Shown here: positions 16,643-24,328 of the stretch, piece after piece
How positions within the stretch are numbered: the first letter of the stretch is position 1
Layout of the letters: each line of letters begins with the position of its first letter
Source of the DNA: Shimia abyssi
GTDB lineage: Bacteria; Pseudomonadota; Alphaproteobacteria; Rhodobacterales; Rhodobacteraceae
DNA: 64,000 nt
Assembly: GCF_003014475.1 (NCBI RefSeq)
Contig: NZ_PYGJ01000012.1
Location: 1-64,000 of the forward strand
Direction of reading: 5' to 3'
Notes under the pieces: model-generated
What the model was told of the DNA's origin: nothing
What the model saw: the letters and a program-made list of their open reading frames with translations, nothing else
Database searches by the model: none
Program-made: the position numbers and the translations under genes

Positions 16643-17653
16643 ATGAAGATGAAATTACTGGGAAGCCTACTTGCAGGAGCCACGCTCGTTGCGGGCACGC
16701 TCAAAGCAGAAGAGACCATCTCGGCGGTACATGCCTTCCCCGAAACGCTGATCTACACAAAAAGTTTTCTGAGCTTTGTCGATAAGGTCAACGAGGCAGG
16801 CAAAGGCGTGATCCAGATCGATGTGCGCGGTGGCCCCGAGGCGATCGGCATGTTCCAACAACCCGATGCCGTGCGCGATGGTATCGTGGATATGGTTTAC
16901 ACTCCCGGCTCGTTCTATGGTGGCGCCCTGCCCGAAAAAGATGCGATGGTCGCATCCAACCTGACAGCCGTTGAGACACGCGCCAATGGCGGCATTGCCC
17001 TGATCGATCAGATCCATCAGGAAAAGATGGGGCTCAAGTACCTTGGTTGGTTCGACAGCGGCGTCTGCTACAATCTCTGGACACGCAACGAGCCGAAGTT
17101 CGATGCTGATGGCAATCTGGAGGTCGAAGGCCTCAAACTGCGGGGCAACAACGTCTACAACGCATTCTTTACCAACTATCTAGGCGCGCAAGTCATCGAC
17201 CTGCCGACAGGCGAGGTTTACTCCGCGCTCCAGCGCGGCGTCGTGGATGCGACAGGCTGGACGCAGATCGGCCTCATTGACCTCAAGTGGAACGAGTTCC
17301 TCAACTACCGTATCGAGCCGTGTTTCTTCTCGACCGACCTTGGCGTGATCGTGAACAACGAAAAATGGAATTCGCTGTCGGATGATGCCCGGAAAGTCCT
17401 TCAGGACGTGGCGATCCAGCATGAGAAAGACAGCGTTGAAGCCCTTCGCGCCAAGCGTGATGAAGACTTCGCCGCGCTTGATGCGGCGGGCATGAAAGTT
17501 GTCTCGCTCGAAGGCGAAGCCAAGGCCAACTATCTTGCTGCGGCCCGTGAGAAAACGTGGGAACGCATGAAAGAGGTCATGTCAGGCCAGCCCGGCGGCA
17601 CTGGCAACTATGATCGTCTGATCGAGCTCTTCTACGATCTTGGCGCCGAATAA
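16643..17653 (+). CDS. TRAP transporter substrate-binding protein (DctP family)
   Basis: This protein of about 336 residues is a periplasmic solute-binding protein of the DctP type. It begins with MKMKLLGSLLAGATLVAGTL, a secretory signal peptide probably cleaved near AEE, and contains YNLWTRNEPKFDADGNLEVE and LPTGEVYSALQRGVVDATGW. The last segment holds the conserved region that contacts substrate carboxylates. ATG at 16643 has GGAGGA eight bases upstream; a TTG at 16628 is rejected because it includes that ribosome site. It is the first of three TRAP genes cotranscribed with the LeuCD-like enzymes, so its ligand should be the cassette A substrate, probably a carboxylic acid. Identity is unknown. 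Confidence 0.9.
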   Translation: MKMKLLGSLLAGATLVAGTLKAEETISAVHAFPETLIYTKSFLSFVDKVNEAGKGVIQIDVRGGPEAIGMFQQPDAVRDGIVDMVYTPGSFYGGALPEKDAMVASNLTAVETRANGGIALIDQIHQEKMGLKYLGWFDSGVCYNLWTRNEPKFDADGNLEVEGLKLRGNNVYNAFFTNYLGAQVIDLPTGEVYSALQRGVVDATGWTQIGLIDLKWNEFLNYRIEPCFFSTDLGVIVNNEKWNSLSDDARKVLQDVAIQHEKDSVEALRAKRDEDFAALDAAGMKVVSLEGEAKANYLAAAREKTWERMKEVMSGQPGGTGNYDRLIELFYDLGAE

Positions 17654-17710
17654 TAAGCCCCGTCGCAGGCCTGCCAATTGGTGGGCCTTCAACTTCTTTG
17701 GAGCCATGCA

Positions 17711-18211
17711 TTGATCAATACAACCTATAAGGCGCTGCTATACGGCTTAGCCGGCATTTCCGGCCTGATGCTCGTGTGGATTATGGTCTCTGTCATTGCA
17801 TCTGTCGTGATGCGCAACATGGGGATCCAGCCCTTCGCATGGCTCTTTACATCGGCTGAATACGGCCTTCTCTACATGACGATGCTCGGCGCGCCGTGGC
17901 TGGTTCGCGAAAAGGGCCACGTGCATATCGAACTGTTGACTGCCGCCTTGCCTGGTGCCGCCCGTCGCCTTCTTAGCCGCGCCGTGGCCGCCGCCTGCGT
18001 GCTGATCTGCGTGATCCTCACATGGAAAGGAATTGAGCTGGTGATGACCAATATCGAGCGGGGCGATTTCGACACGCGCGCGTATTATTATCCACGCTGG
18101 CTTCTGACCATCGCCTTTCCGCTCTCATTTGGCATGATGGCTGTTGAATTCTCCCGCTTTGTCTTTGGCCGAGAGCTAATGCACAGTGGTGAAGCAGGGA
18201 TACATGAGTAA
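17711..18211 (+). CDS. TRAP transporter small permease (DctQ family)
   Basis: This protein of about 166 residues has four predicted membrane segments: around LYGLAGISGLMLVWIMVSV, the YGLLYMTMLGAPWLVREKGH region, AAACVLICVILTWKG, and WLLTIAFPLSFGMMAVEF. The GAPWLVREKGHVHIELL block is the DctQ signature. Start TTG at 17711 is proposed because TGGAG lies seven bases before it; a GTG at 17678 would add 11 residues and has no clear ribosome site. It links the binding protein and the large permease of the TRAP system. Its stop overlaps the ATG of the large permease gene. Confidence 0.85.
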   Translation: MINTTYKALLYGLAGISGLMLVWIMVSVIASVVMRNMGIQPFAWLFTSAEYGLLYMTMLGAPWLVREKGHVHIELLTAALPGAARRLLSRAVAAACVLICVILTWKGIELVMTNIERGDFDTRAYYYPRWLLTIAFPLSFGMMAVEFSRFVFGRELMHSGEAGIHE

Positions 18212-19518
18212 TGGAATGGTTCGAGGCACTGGCCCTGCTGCTTGGTACGATTTTGCTTCTTATGGCGATCGGAATGCCGATTGCGCTGGCTTTTCTGGCG
18301 GCCAATATCATCGGTGCATGGGTCTTCATGGGTGGCGAACGCGGCGTGATGCAGCTCTTGAACAACGGTCTTGGGGCGCTCACCAAATACGCGCTGATGC
18401 CGATTCCGCTATTCTTGTTGATGGGCGAGATCTTCTTTCACACAGGTCTTGGCGGGCGCATGTTCACCGCCATCGACAAGCTCCTTGGCCGCCTGCCGGG
18501 ACGGCTCAGTTATGTTACGGTTCTGGGCGGCACGGCCTTTTCCACACTCTCTGGCTCATCCATGGGCTCAACAGCGCTTCTGGGCTCTCTCATGGTCCCG
18601 GAGATGAGCCGCCGGGGCTATAAATCACACATGAGTATCGGCCCGATCCTTGGCACCGGCGGCCTTGCGATCATCATTCCGCCCTCGGCTCTGGCCGTGC
18701 TTTTGGCAACCCTGGCGCAGATCGACGTGGCGGCGCTACTCATCGCGGGTGTTATACCGGGGCTGATCCTTGCAGGTTTTTACATTGCGACGATCTGGTT
18801 GCAGACCCGTATCGACCCGACAGCCGCCCCGGCCTATGACGTGGCACCTATGTCATTCCTGTCAAAGCTGGGCCTTTTGCTGCGCGAAGTCATCCCAATG
18901 GTCAGCGTCATGGTCATCATCATCGCGCTGATGATCAGGGGTTTTGTCACCCCCTCCGAGGCCGCCGCCTTTGGCGCGCTCGGCGTGCTGATCCTGGCGG
19001 CAATCTTCCGCTGCCTGACATGGGAGGCGATGAAAAAATCGGTCATCGGTGCGCTCAAGGTCACACTGATGGCCTATCTCATCGTTTTTGGTTCGGCCAC
19101 ATTCAGCCAGCTTCTGGCATTCTCCGGAGCATCGCGCGGGCTTGTGACCTGGGCGACCAACTTTGACCTTGCACCCTTGGCTATGCTGCTGGTGATGTTT
19201 GCCGTGCTTCTTCTTCTCGGCATGTTCATGGAGCAGATCTCGATCATGTTGTTGACGGTGCCGATCTTCTTTCCGCTCGCACAAACGCTTGGCTTTGATC
19301 CGATCTGGTTTGCGCTCATCATGTTGCTTTCTCTGGAGATCAGTTTCACAACACCGCCGTTTGGATTATTGCTGTTCGTGATGAAAGGGGTGGCGCCCGC
19401 AGGAACAACCATGCGCGAGATTTACACCTCGGCGTTTCCGTTCATTTTCTGCTCGCTTTTCTTGGTGGCACTGCTGATCGTCTTTCCGCAATTGGCTCTT
19501 TGGTTACCATCACTCTAA
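18211..19518 (+). CDS. TRAP transporter large permease (DctM family)
   Basis: This 435-residue membrane protein is a DctM homologue with about twelve hydrophobic segments. It has the conserved family blocks PIPLFLLMGEIFFHTGLGGR (about 65-84), LGGTAFSTLSGSSMGSTALL and GTGGLAIIIPPSALAV. It uses the sodium gradient to move ligand delivered by the binding protein. ATG at 18211 overlaps the small permease stop. It is the last gene of the rightward cassette A operon. The sequence beyond it holds only remnants before the next IS, so the operon's right boundary coincides with the cassette boundary. Confidence 0.92.
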   Translation: MEWFEALALLLGTILLLMAIGMPIALAFLAANIIGAWVFMGGERGVMQLLNNGLGALTKYALMPIPLFLLMGEIFFHTGLGGRMFTAIDKLLGRLPGRLSYVTVLGGTAFSTLSGSSMGSTALLGSLMVPEMSRRGYKSHMSIGPILGTGGLAIIIPPSALAVLLATLAQIDVAALLIAGVIPGLILAGFYIATIWLQTRIDPTAAPAYDVAPMSFLSKLGLLLREVIPMVSVMVIIIALMIRGFVTPSEAAAFGALGVLILAAIFRCLTWEAMKKSVIGALKVTLMAYLIVFGSATFSQLLAFSGASRGLVTWATNFDLAPLAMLLVMFAVLLLLGMFMEQISIMLLTVPIFFPLAQTLGFDPIWFALIMLLSLEISFTTPPFGLLLFVMKGVAPAGTTMREIYTSAFPFIFCSLFLVALLIVFPQLALWLPSL

Positions 19519-19611
19519 ATTGGTCTTCCGGCAGGAGCGAAAGATCCGGGCCTCCCCTAAAAAACCAAGCCACTGGATCTACTGAAACTTGAAAACGGTA
19601 CGCAGCTGGCG

Positions 19612-19851
19612 GTGCTGGGTTTCAGCCAAACCGTCGCCGCCCGAGTTGGGATCAGGAAACGCGGAACTAATCAACGCAATGTCGCGCCATGTAACGGGGC
19701 GGCGCTCCATTTCACCGTTCCAGCCACCATGTGCCAGGAACTGCCGCAAGCCAAATCGGGCATTGCGCTGACACTCGTCCTTGCCGTTATCCTTCCGTTC
19801 AGCCTCATATTCGGCACGTCATCCCGCTTGCTTTTGACGGATTGGCTATGA
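19612..19851 (+). pseudogene. Probable remnant of an SBT-type (bicarbonate transport family) permease
   Basis: The frame ends with a hydrophobic stretch, GIALTLVLAVILPFSLIFGT then SRLLLTDWL, preceded by HFTVPATMCQELPQAKS. This order (VPA-MR-LPEA, then a TFPFN-like segment, then GIPLY-like end) recalls the C-terminus of the sodium-dependent bicarbonate transport family (DUF897). The upstream 90 bases are not recognisable and no complete gene exists, so I read it as a C-terminal fragment left by rearrangement. The match is from memory and approximate. Other hydrophobic carriers are possible. Confidence 0.35.
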
Positions 19852-20281
19852 GCTATCGCGCCTGCCAAATCTTGAAGACCGGCCATTCGCCTGATAAGCA
19901 GCATTCGGTAAAATGGGCTCTTTTTACTCTTTCCTCGCGCGGTGCGTTAACGGCTGACCTGGGATGAACTGACCTTCGCCGCATGGCGCACGAACTGGTA
20001 AGTTGCGGACAAACCGGACATGTGCAGGTGCGGCTGTTGCTGACGCAGCATTTTCTCGCAGATGCAGAATCTCGTTCGTCAGCTCACGGCGGCTATCGCC
20101 TTTCCGGTCTTTCGTAGACATCGGATTGCCTGAAACCGAAGCCGCACTTTCGCTGTCATGTGCTTGAACAAGATTGACGCGGGACAAGAACGGGCGTTCG
20201 AATCGCGCACGCGCGGTAGCCGCTCAGGACCACTGATCAAAGGTCCGAAAATGGTTCGTTACGACCCGAAGCCGTATGAAA
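19852..20281. other. Non-coding or decayed stretch between cassette A and an IS copy
   Basis: No convincing gene lies here. An 87-residue reading frame on the minus strand (19924-20187) has no recognisable domain, is rich in Arg, Ala and Pro, and lacks a ribosome site I can see. The region is probably debris between the SBT-like remnant and the IS at 20282. Confidence 0.4.
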
Positions 20282-21097
20282 GGCGCTGTCAGAAGAAACT
20301 CGGTTGTGAAGGGCAAGGTGCCGATCTAGCCTTCGGTCATGACAAACCGTTCACCATTTCGCTACTTCAAAACCAGCCCAGACATCATCCGCTTAGCGGT
20401 AATGCTCTACGTCAGGTTTCCGCTCTCGCTTAGAAACGTGGAAGATCTGCTGCACGAACGGGGCATTGATGTGAGCCATGAAACTGTACGGTTTTGGTGG
20501 AACAGATTTGGTCCTATGTTTGCTGCTGAAAAACGCAGAAAACGGGTCAGTCGGATGGGATGCTACTCGAACTGGCGTTGGCATCTCGATGAAGTTTTCG
20601 TGAAAATTAACGTTAAACGACACTACCTTTGGCGCGGTAGATCACGAAGGGGAGGTGCTGGAAAGCTATGTGACGAAGCGCCGAGATCGCGCCGCAGCTC
20701 TTCAGTTCTTGAAGAAAGCGATGAAAATATATGGGTCACCGGAAGTCATCGTGACCGGCAAATTGCGTTCGTATGGTGCCGCGATGAAGGTTATTGGGAA
20801 TGTGGTGAAGCAAGAAACCGGCCGTTGTAAGAACAATCGCGCAGAAAATTCACATCTACCTTTTCGAAGACGGGAGCGAGCGATGCACCGCTTTCGTCGT
20901 TTGCGAAGTCTGCAGAAATTTGTGCCCGTTCATACGTCTGTTTCCGACTATTTCAATAAGGAGCGCAGCCTTTCCCAAAGAGATCAATTCACGATTAACC
21001 GCACCGCTGCTCTTGCCGAGTGGCGCGGTCTTTGCGCGGCTTAAAGGACAGCCATACTGGCCAAGTAGAGACTGGTTCGAATTGGTCTGACACCACC
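20282..21097 (+). mobile_element. IS6-type insertion sequence, transposase inactivated
   Basis: This 816-base element is about 98-99 percent identical by eye to the copy at 29811, with roughly a dozen differences. Its left end is GGCGCTGTCAGAAGAA and its right end, on the complementary strand, is GGTGGTGTCAGACCAA. The transposase frame starts at 20339 and is broken near 20636: TGGCGCGGTAGATCAC has lost two bases relative to the other copies, so the C-terminal half continues in another frame to 21044. The middle catalytic Asp is also replaced by Gly (IVTGKLRSYG). It therefore cannot encode an active enzyme. It cuts into the AbrB-family remnant immediately downstream. Flanking octamers show no target duplication. 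Confidence 0.9.
20339..21044 (+). pseudogene. Frameshifted IS6-family transposase
   Basis: The first part (from 20339) begins MTNRSPFRYFKTSPDIIRL and keeps the first catalytic Asp in WRWHLDEVFVKIN. After the frameshift near 20636 the second part reads VDHEGEVLESYVTKRRDRAA and ends with AALAEWRGLCAA. Asp at the second DDE position is Gly. The Glu in NNRAENSHLPFRR is kept. No slippery heptamer is visible at the break, so programmed frameshifting is unlikely. Confidence 0.88.
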
Positions 21098-21098
21098 C

Positions 21099-21266
21099 TT
21101 TTTGGCTTTCGCGCCGGGAGGGCAGGCCGAGATGACCGTTCTGTCCATTGTGGTCGGGGCGGATCTGGGTTTTGTGAATGCTCACCACCTCACCCAGATC
21201 GTGCTTGTGATCACTGGGTTACCGATTGTGGCTACGATTATGAGCCGGACCAGACCTCGGGATTAA
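21099..21266 (+). pseudogene. C-terminal fragment of an AbrB-family membrane protein
   Basis: Directly after the IS end, an open frame reads FLAFAPGGQAEMTVLSIVVG followed by ADLGFVNAHHLTQIVLVITG and ends in TAA at 21264-21266. The AFAPGG-AEM-TVL and FV-HH-RI pattern is the C-terminal end of the AbrB (COG3180, ammonia monooxygenase-like) membrane family. Everything upstream was removed at the IS boundary, so it has no start codon of its own. Its last 29 bases overlap the convergent 2-hydroxyacid dehydrogenase gene. It is a clear scar of the rearrangement that installed this IS. Confidence 0.75.
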
Positions 21267-22218
21267 TCATATGGATCGGGGTGCCGTCGGCAAAGGCATT
21301 GAGTTGTTCATAAATGTCAGAAAACTGAAGGTCGAACTCGTCCTCGGTCACAAATCCAATATGCGGAGTTGCAATCAAGTTGGGATGCGCAAGTAGCGGG
21401 TCGTTGGGATCGGTCAGCGGCTCGGTATCAAACACGTCAATTGCAGCCTTGCCTGGATGGCTGGCGGTCAACGATTCCAGCAACGCGCCCGACACGATGA
21501 GCCCTGCGCGCGACGTATTCACGAACAGCGCATCAGATCGCATCACTGCAAAATCATTCGCTGTGATGATCCCTTTGGTTTCCGGTTTCAGTCGAACGTG
21601 CACGGAAACGATGTCGCTATCTGCAAAGAAGGACGTGCGATCAGCCGCAATTGTTCTACCGTCTGCAGCTGCGCGTTTGCGACCCTCGTCGGACGCCCAC
21701 CAGACTACACGCATTCCAAACGCCTCTGCGTAGCCTGCAACAGCTTTGGCAATCCGGCCGTAGCCGTAAAGCCCCAATTGCCTGCCGTTCAAGGTCTTGC
21801 CCAAACCGGATTGCCAATTGCCTGCCTTTACACTTCCCATCTGTGCAGGAAGGTCACGCATGCCCGCCATGATGAGAGCCCAGGTCAGCTCGGCGGCAGC
21901 GTGATTGGTGCCACCACCGCTGGGTATTTTAGAGCAAACAAGCACTTTGTGCTCGGTACATGCGGGGATATCAATGTGCGGATAGACACCGCGTTGACTG
22001 ATCAGGCGCAGGTCAGGCAGACGCTTAACAAGGTCTCTGCTGACTTTGGTTCGCTCTCGAAACAGGACCAAGGCATCTGCATCCGACAAGCGGTCAGCCA
22101 GCATGTTCACATCCTTGACGTGGTCGGTCCAGACCTGAACTTCGTGACCATCCAGCTTTCTGAAACTGGGCAGCTTGCGCAACGTATCAAACCAATCGTC
22201 CAGGATGTGAATGCGCAT
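21238..22218 (-). CDS. D-2-hydroxyacid dehydrogenase family protein
   Basis: This 326-residue protein is an NAD(P)-dependent D-isomer-specific 2-hydroxyacid dehydrogenase. The nucleotide-binding loop is LGLYGYGRIAKAVAGYAEAF (about 148-167). The catalytic residues are Arg in FVNTSRAGLIVSG (near 235), Glu in AAIDVFDTEPLTD (near 265) and His in IATPHIGFVTEDEF (near 286). It would interconvert a 2-oxo acid and a 2-hydroxy acid. Substrate is unknown; the Tct and PrpF neighbours suggest a di- or tricarboxylate-derived acid. The gene is followed closely on the same strand by a small upstream partner (22221-22400), and its end overlaps an AbrB remnant on the opposite strand. Confidence 0.88.
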   Translation of the reverse strand: MRIHILDDWFDTLRKLPSFRKLDGHEVQVWTDHVKDVNMLADRLSDADALVLFRERTKVSRDLVKRLPDLRLISQRGVYPHIDIPACTEHKVLVCSKIPSGGGTNHAAAELTWALIMAGMRDLPAQMGSVKAGNWQSGLGKTLNGRQLGLYGYGRIAKAVAGYAEAFGMRVVWWASDEGRKRAAADGRTIAADRTSFFADSDIVSVHVRLKPETKGIITANDFAVMRSDALFVNTSRAGLIVSGALLESLTASHPGKAAIDVFDTEPLTDPNDPLLAHPNLIATPHIGFVTEDEFDLQFSDIYEQLNAFADGTPIHMINPEVWSGS

Positions 22219-22220
22219 GA

Positions 22221-22400
22221 TTAATTTCCGCGTTTGTAGGCTTCGATCGTCTGGGCGACACGATCATGCAGCTCGGACAACTGCCGCTTTTCACTGGATT
22301 GGCAGCTTCCGTCGACAAGTTGCTTGCCAAGGGTGTCGCGCACGGCGCGAAGGCGGTCGATAGCTGTGTTGATTTCGACAATGGCGTCGTGGCTGGTCAT
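22221..22400 (-). CDS. Small conserved-looking protein of 59 residues
   Basis: This ORF encodes a mostly helical, charged peptide that starts MTSHDAIVEINTAIDRLRAV and ends with RVAQTIEAYKRGN. It fits tightly between the Usp gene (12 bases upstream) and the 2-hydroxyacid dehydrogenase gene (2 bases downstream). AAGGAA lies several bases before its ATG. Its spacing and codon pattern support translation within the operon. I recognise no family. The two Cys-free amphipathic helices could mediate protein binding, but that is conjecture. Confidence 0.6.
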   Translation of the reverse strand: MTSHDAIVEINTAIDRLRAVRDTLGKQLVDGSCQSSEKRQLSELHDRVAQTIEAYKRGN

Positions 22401-22412
22401 TCTTTCGTTCCT

Positions 22413-23231
22413 TCAGTGGGAGAGCAAGACAGGGATCGGCGCGTCCCGCAAGACACGGGCGGTTACGCCGCCAAGGAAATCTTCGCGAAACTTTGAGTGT
22501 TCATATGCCCCCATGACAAGCAGGCACGGATCGGTCTCTCGGCAATAGGCGATCAGCGCACGTGCGATACCCGGCTCGGCGGGGATGGCTTCGTGGGTGG
22601 CGTCGACATTGTGGCGCGCAAGATGGGTCATCACATCTGCGACCGGACGCGGGGTTGGTTCATTCCCGACAGTCAACACTGTCACGCGCCCCTGATCTTC
22701 CAGCAGTCCCAGACTGTCGGACAAGGCCCGCGCCGAGGCCCGGCTTCCGTCCCAAGCAAGCGCGGCATGGGCGTGGCTTGCATCCGCATCATGGCCTTTT
22801 GGCACGATCAAAACGGGGCGGCCACTCATTAGCGCAATGCGGTCCGGGTGGATCGAGACATGTTCATCCACTTCTTCCGTGCCTTCGTGTCCGACAACCA
22901 ACAAGTCATAGTTGCGCGCGGTTTCCGATAGGACCGCATCAACGCGACCGGAAACCTGTTTGACGTGCAAACGGTCGCCAAGGGAAAGCCTTGGCCGCAA
23001 ATCCTCGAAACGGGTTTGGATCCCGGATAGGATGTCGGCGTTGGCCTGCGCAATGATCTCGCGCGCCTTGGCAGGCACCCACGCCGCATTGCTGTTCACT
23101 GCCTCGTGTTTCGAATGCGCCAGCAAGGCGGTGACATGGGCGCCATTGCGCGCCAGTGACGCTGCGTATTTCAACGCGTATACCGAGCTGTCCGAACCGT
23201 TGAAGGCGACAAGTATGTTGTGAACGCTCAT
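22413..23231 (-). CDS. Tandem universal stress protein (UspA-type)
   Basis: This 272-residue protein consists of two Usp domains. The first begins MSVHNILVAFNGSDSSVYAL. The second, from about residue 155 (HAALAWDGSRASARALSDSL), ends with VMGAYEHSKFREDFLGGVTA, the glycine-rich nucleotide-binding loop of ATP-binding Usp proteins. Such tandem Usp proteins commonly accompany transporters in alphaproteobacteria and are proposed to sense nucleotide status or modulate uptake. The ATG overlaps the PrpF-family stop as ATGA, so it is translated in the tct operon. Its exact role is unknown. Confidence 0.88.
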   Translation of the reverse strand: MSVHNILVAFNGSDSSVYALKYAASLARNGAHVTALLAHSKHEAVNSNAAWVPAKAREIIAQANADILSGIQTRFEDLRPRLSLGDRLHVKQVSGRVDAVLSETARNYDLLVVGHEGTEEVDEHVSIHPDRIALMSGRPVLIVPKGHDADASHAHAALAWDGSRASARALSDSLGLLEDQGRVTVLTVGNEPTPRPVADVMTHLARHNVDATHEAIPAEPGIARALIAYCRETDPCLLVMGAYEHSKFREDFLGGVTARVLRDAPIPVLLSH

Positions 23232-24328
23232 AGATTATCTCCTTGTCCCTGCCAGAGGCTCGCAGGAACATATACATTTCCGTCTGCTAGTTTTCTTGCC
23301 GTGCGTACAAGTCCGGCAGTGTTCAACGAAAAGCCGTTTTCGATTGAGAAGTCGATCAACACGTCGATCTTGCCAGAGGCATGTTCCAATACCAGTTCGG
23401 TCGGGCTTTCGTTGGCGCGCTCTAACAGCCCATCCGAGACGCTGCCCGGGGTTAAAGCGCAAGATGCCAGGCACTGTGCGCCGGTCACGGCCATAGTGGG
23501 ATGGGTTTTCCACGGCATGAAATAACGAACCGCAATGCTTCCACCTTCACGTGCGGGGGCCAGCAGGCCAAATTTTGGCGTCACCGATTTTGATACATCG
23601 CCCATGCCCATCTTTTCACCGGCAGCAACGCGGATGGCTTCCATGCGGGCAAAGAAGTCGGTATTGGCGTCCAGTTTGTCCGCACTTTCATAGCCGGTCA
23701 GGCCGAAATCTTCGGCGCGCGCGATGGCCACGGGCATGGCCACATCCATGCAAGTCACCTCTATCCCGTCGATGGTGTCGCGCAGGTTGCCCGTGGGCAG
23801 AAATGCCCCGGTCGATGACCCGACGACGCCCATGAAGCTCAACTGGATGGGGGCCGACGTTCCGGGAGCGCCAGCGATCTCGGTCGTGCCCTCATAGGAC
23901 AGTTTTCCGCTCGGGGTCTGCACCTTGGCAATCACCTGCGCTCCGGTGTTCACAGCGCGAATGCGAATTTCAGTCACATCGCCAGTGGGGGTAACCAATC
24001 CCATTTCAATGGCGGCGGGGCCGACGCCGGACAGGATGTTTCCGCAAGTGGGCTTGTAGTCAACCAGTCGATCCTCGACCGAGACCTGAGCGAAGAAGTA
24101 ATCCACGTCGGCCCAGTCATCCATGCTTTCGGACAGTATCGCGACCTTGGTGGTCACGGCGGCCCCGCCGCCGATCCCGTCGATGTTCAGGCCATGGCCC
24201 GAGCCGACCGCCGCGATCAGGACCTCGGACAAGGTGTCCAGATCTTCGGGCAGATCTTCGCGGCGGAAATAGGGACCTTTCGAGGTGCCGCCACGCATGT
24301 GGACATAGGGGATAGCTGTCTGGGTCAT
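23228..24328 (-). CDS. PrpF-family isomerase/tautomerase
   Basis: This protein of about 366 residues belongs to the PrpF family (diaminopimelate epimerase fold, two halves). N-terminal MRGGTSKGPYFRREDLP and NIDGIGGGAAVTTKVAIL are its hallmarks. Candidate catalytic cysteines sit in KPTCGNILSGVGPAAIE (near 100) and GAQCLASCALTPG (near 290). Known members isomerise double bonds of unsaturated tricarboxylates: 2-methylaconitate, 4-oxalomesaconate, and methylitaconate (Mii). The ATG at 24328 overlaps the TctAB stop as ATGA, so it belongs to the transporter operon and probably acts on the imported acid or its first product. Which acid is not determined. Confidence 0.87.
   Translation of the reverse strand: MTQTAIPYVHMRGGTSKGPYFRREDLPEDLDTLSEVLIAAVGSGHGLNIDGIGGGAAVTTKVAILSESMDDWADVDYFFAQVSVEDRLVDYKPTCGNILSGVGPAAIEMGLVTPTGDVTEIRIRAVNTGAQVIAKVQTPSGKLSYEGTTEIAGAPGTSAPIQLSFMGVVGSSTGAFLPTGNLRDTIDGIEVTCMDVAMPVAIARAEDFGLTGYESADKLDANTDFFARMEAIRVAAGEKMGMGDVSKSVTPKFGLLAPAREGGSIAVRYFMPWKTHPTMAVTGAQCLASCALTPGSVSDGLLERANESPTELVLEHASGKIDVLIDFSIENGFSLNTAGLVRTARKLADGNVYVPASLWQGQGDNL

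Noticed and set aside
20600-20680. Programmed frameshifting in the IS transposase
   Set aside because: No slippery heptamer is seen, the middle catalytic Asp is also mutated, and the intact copy at 5530 needs no shift.
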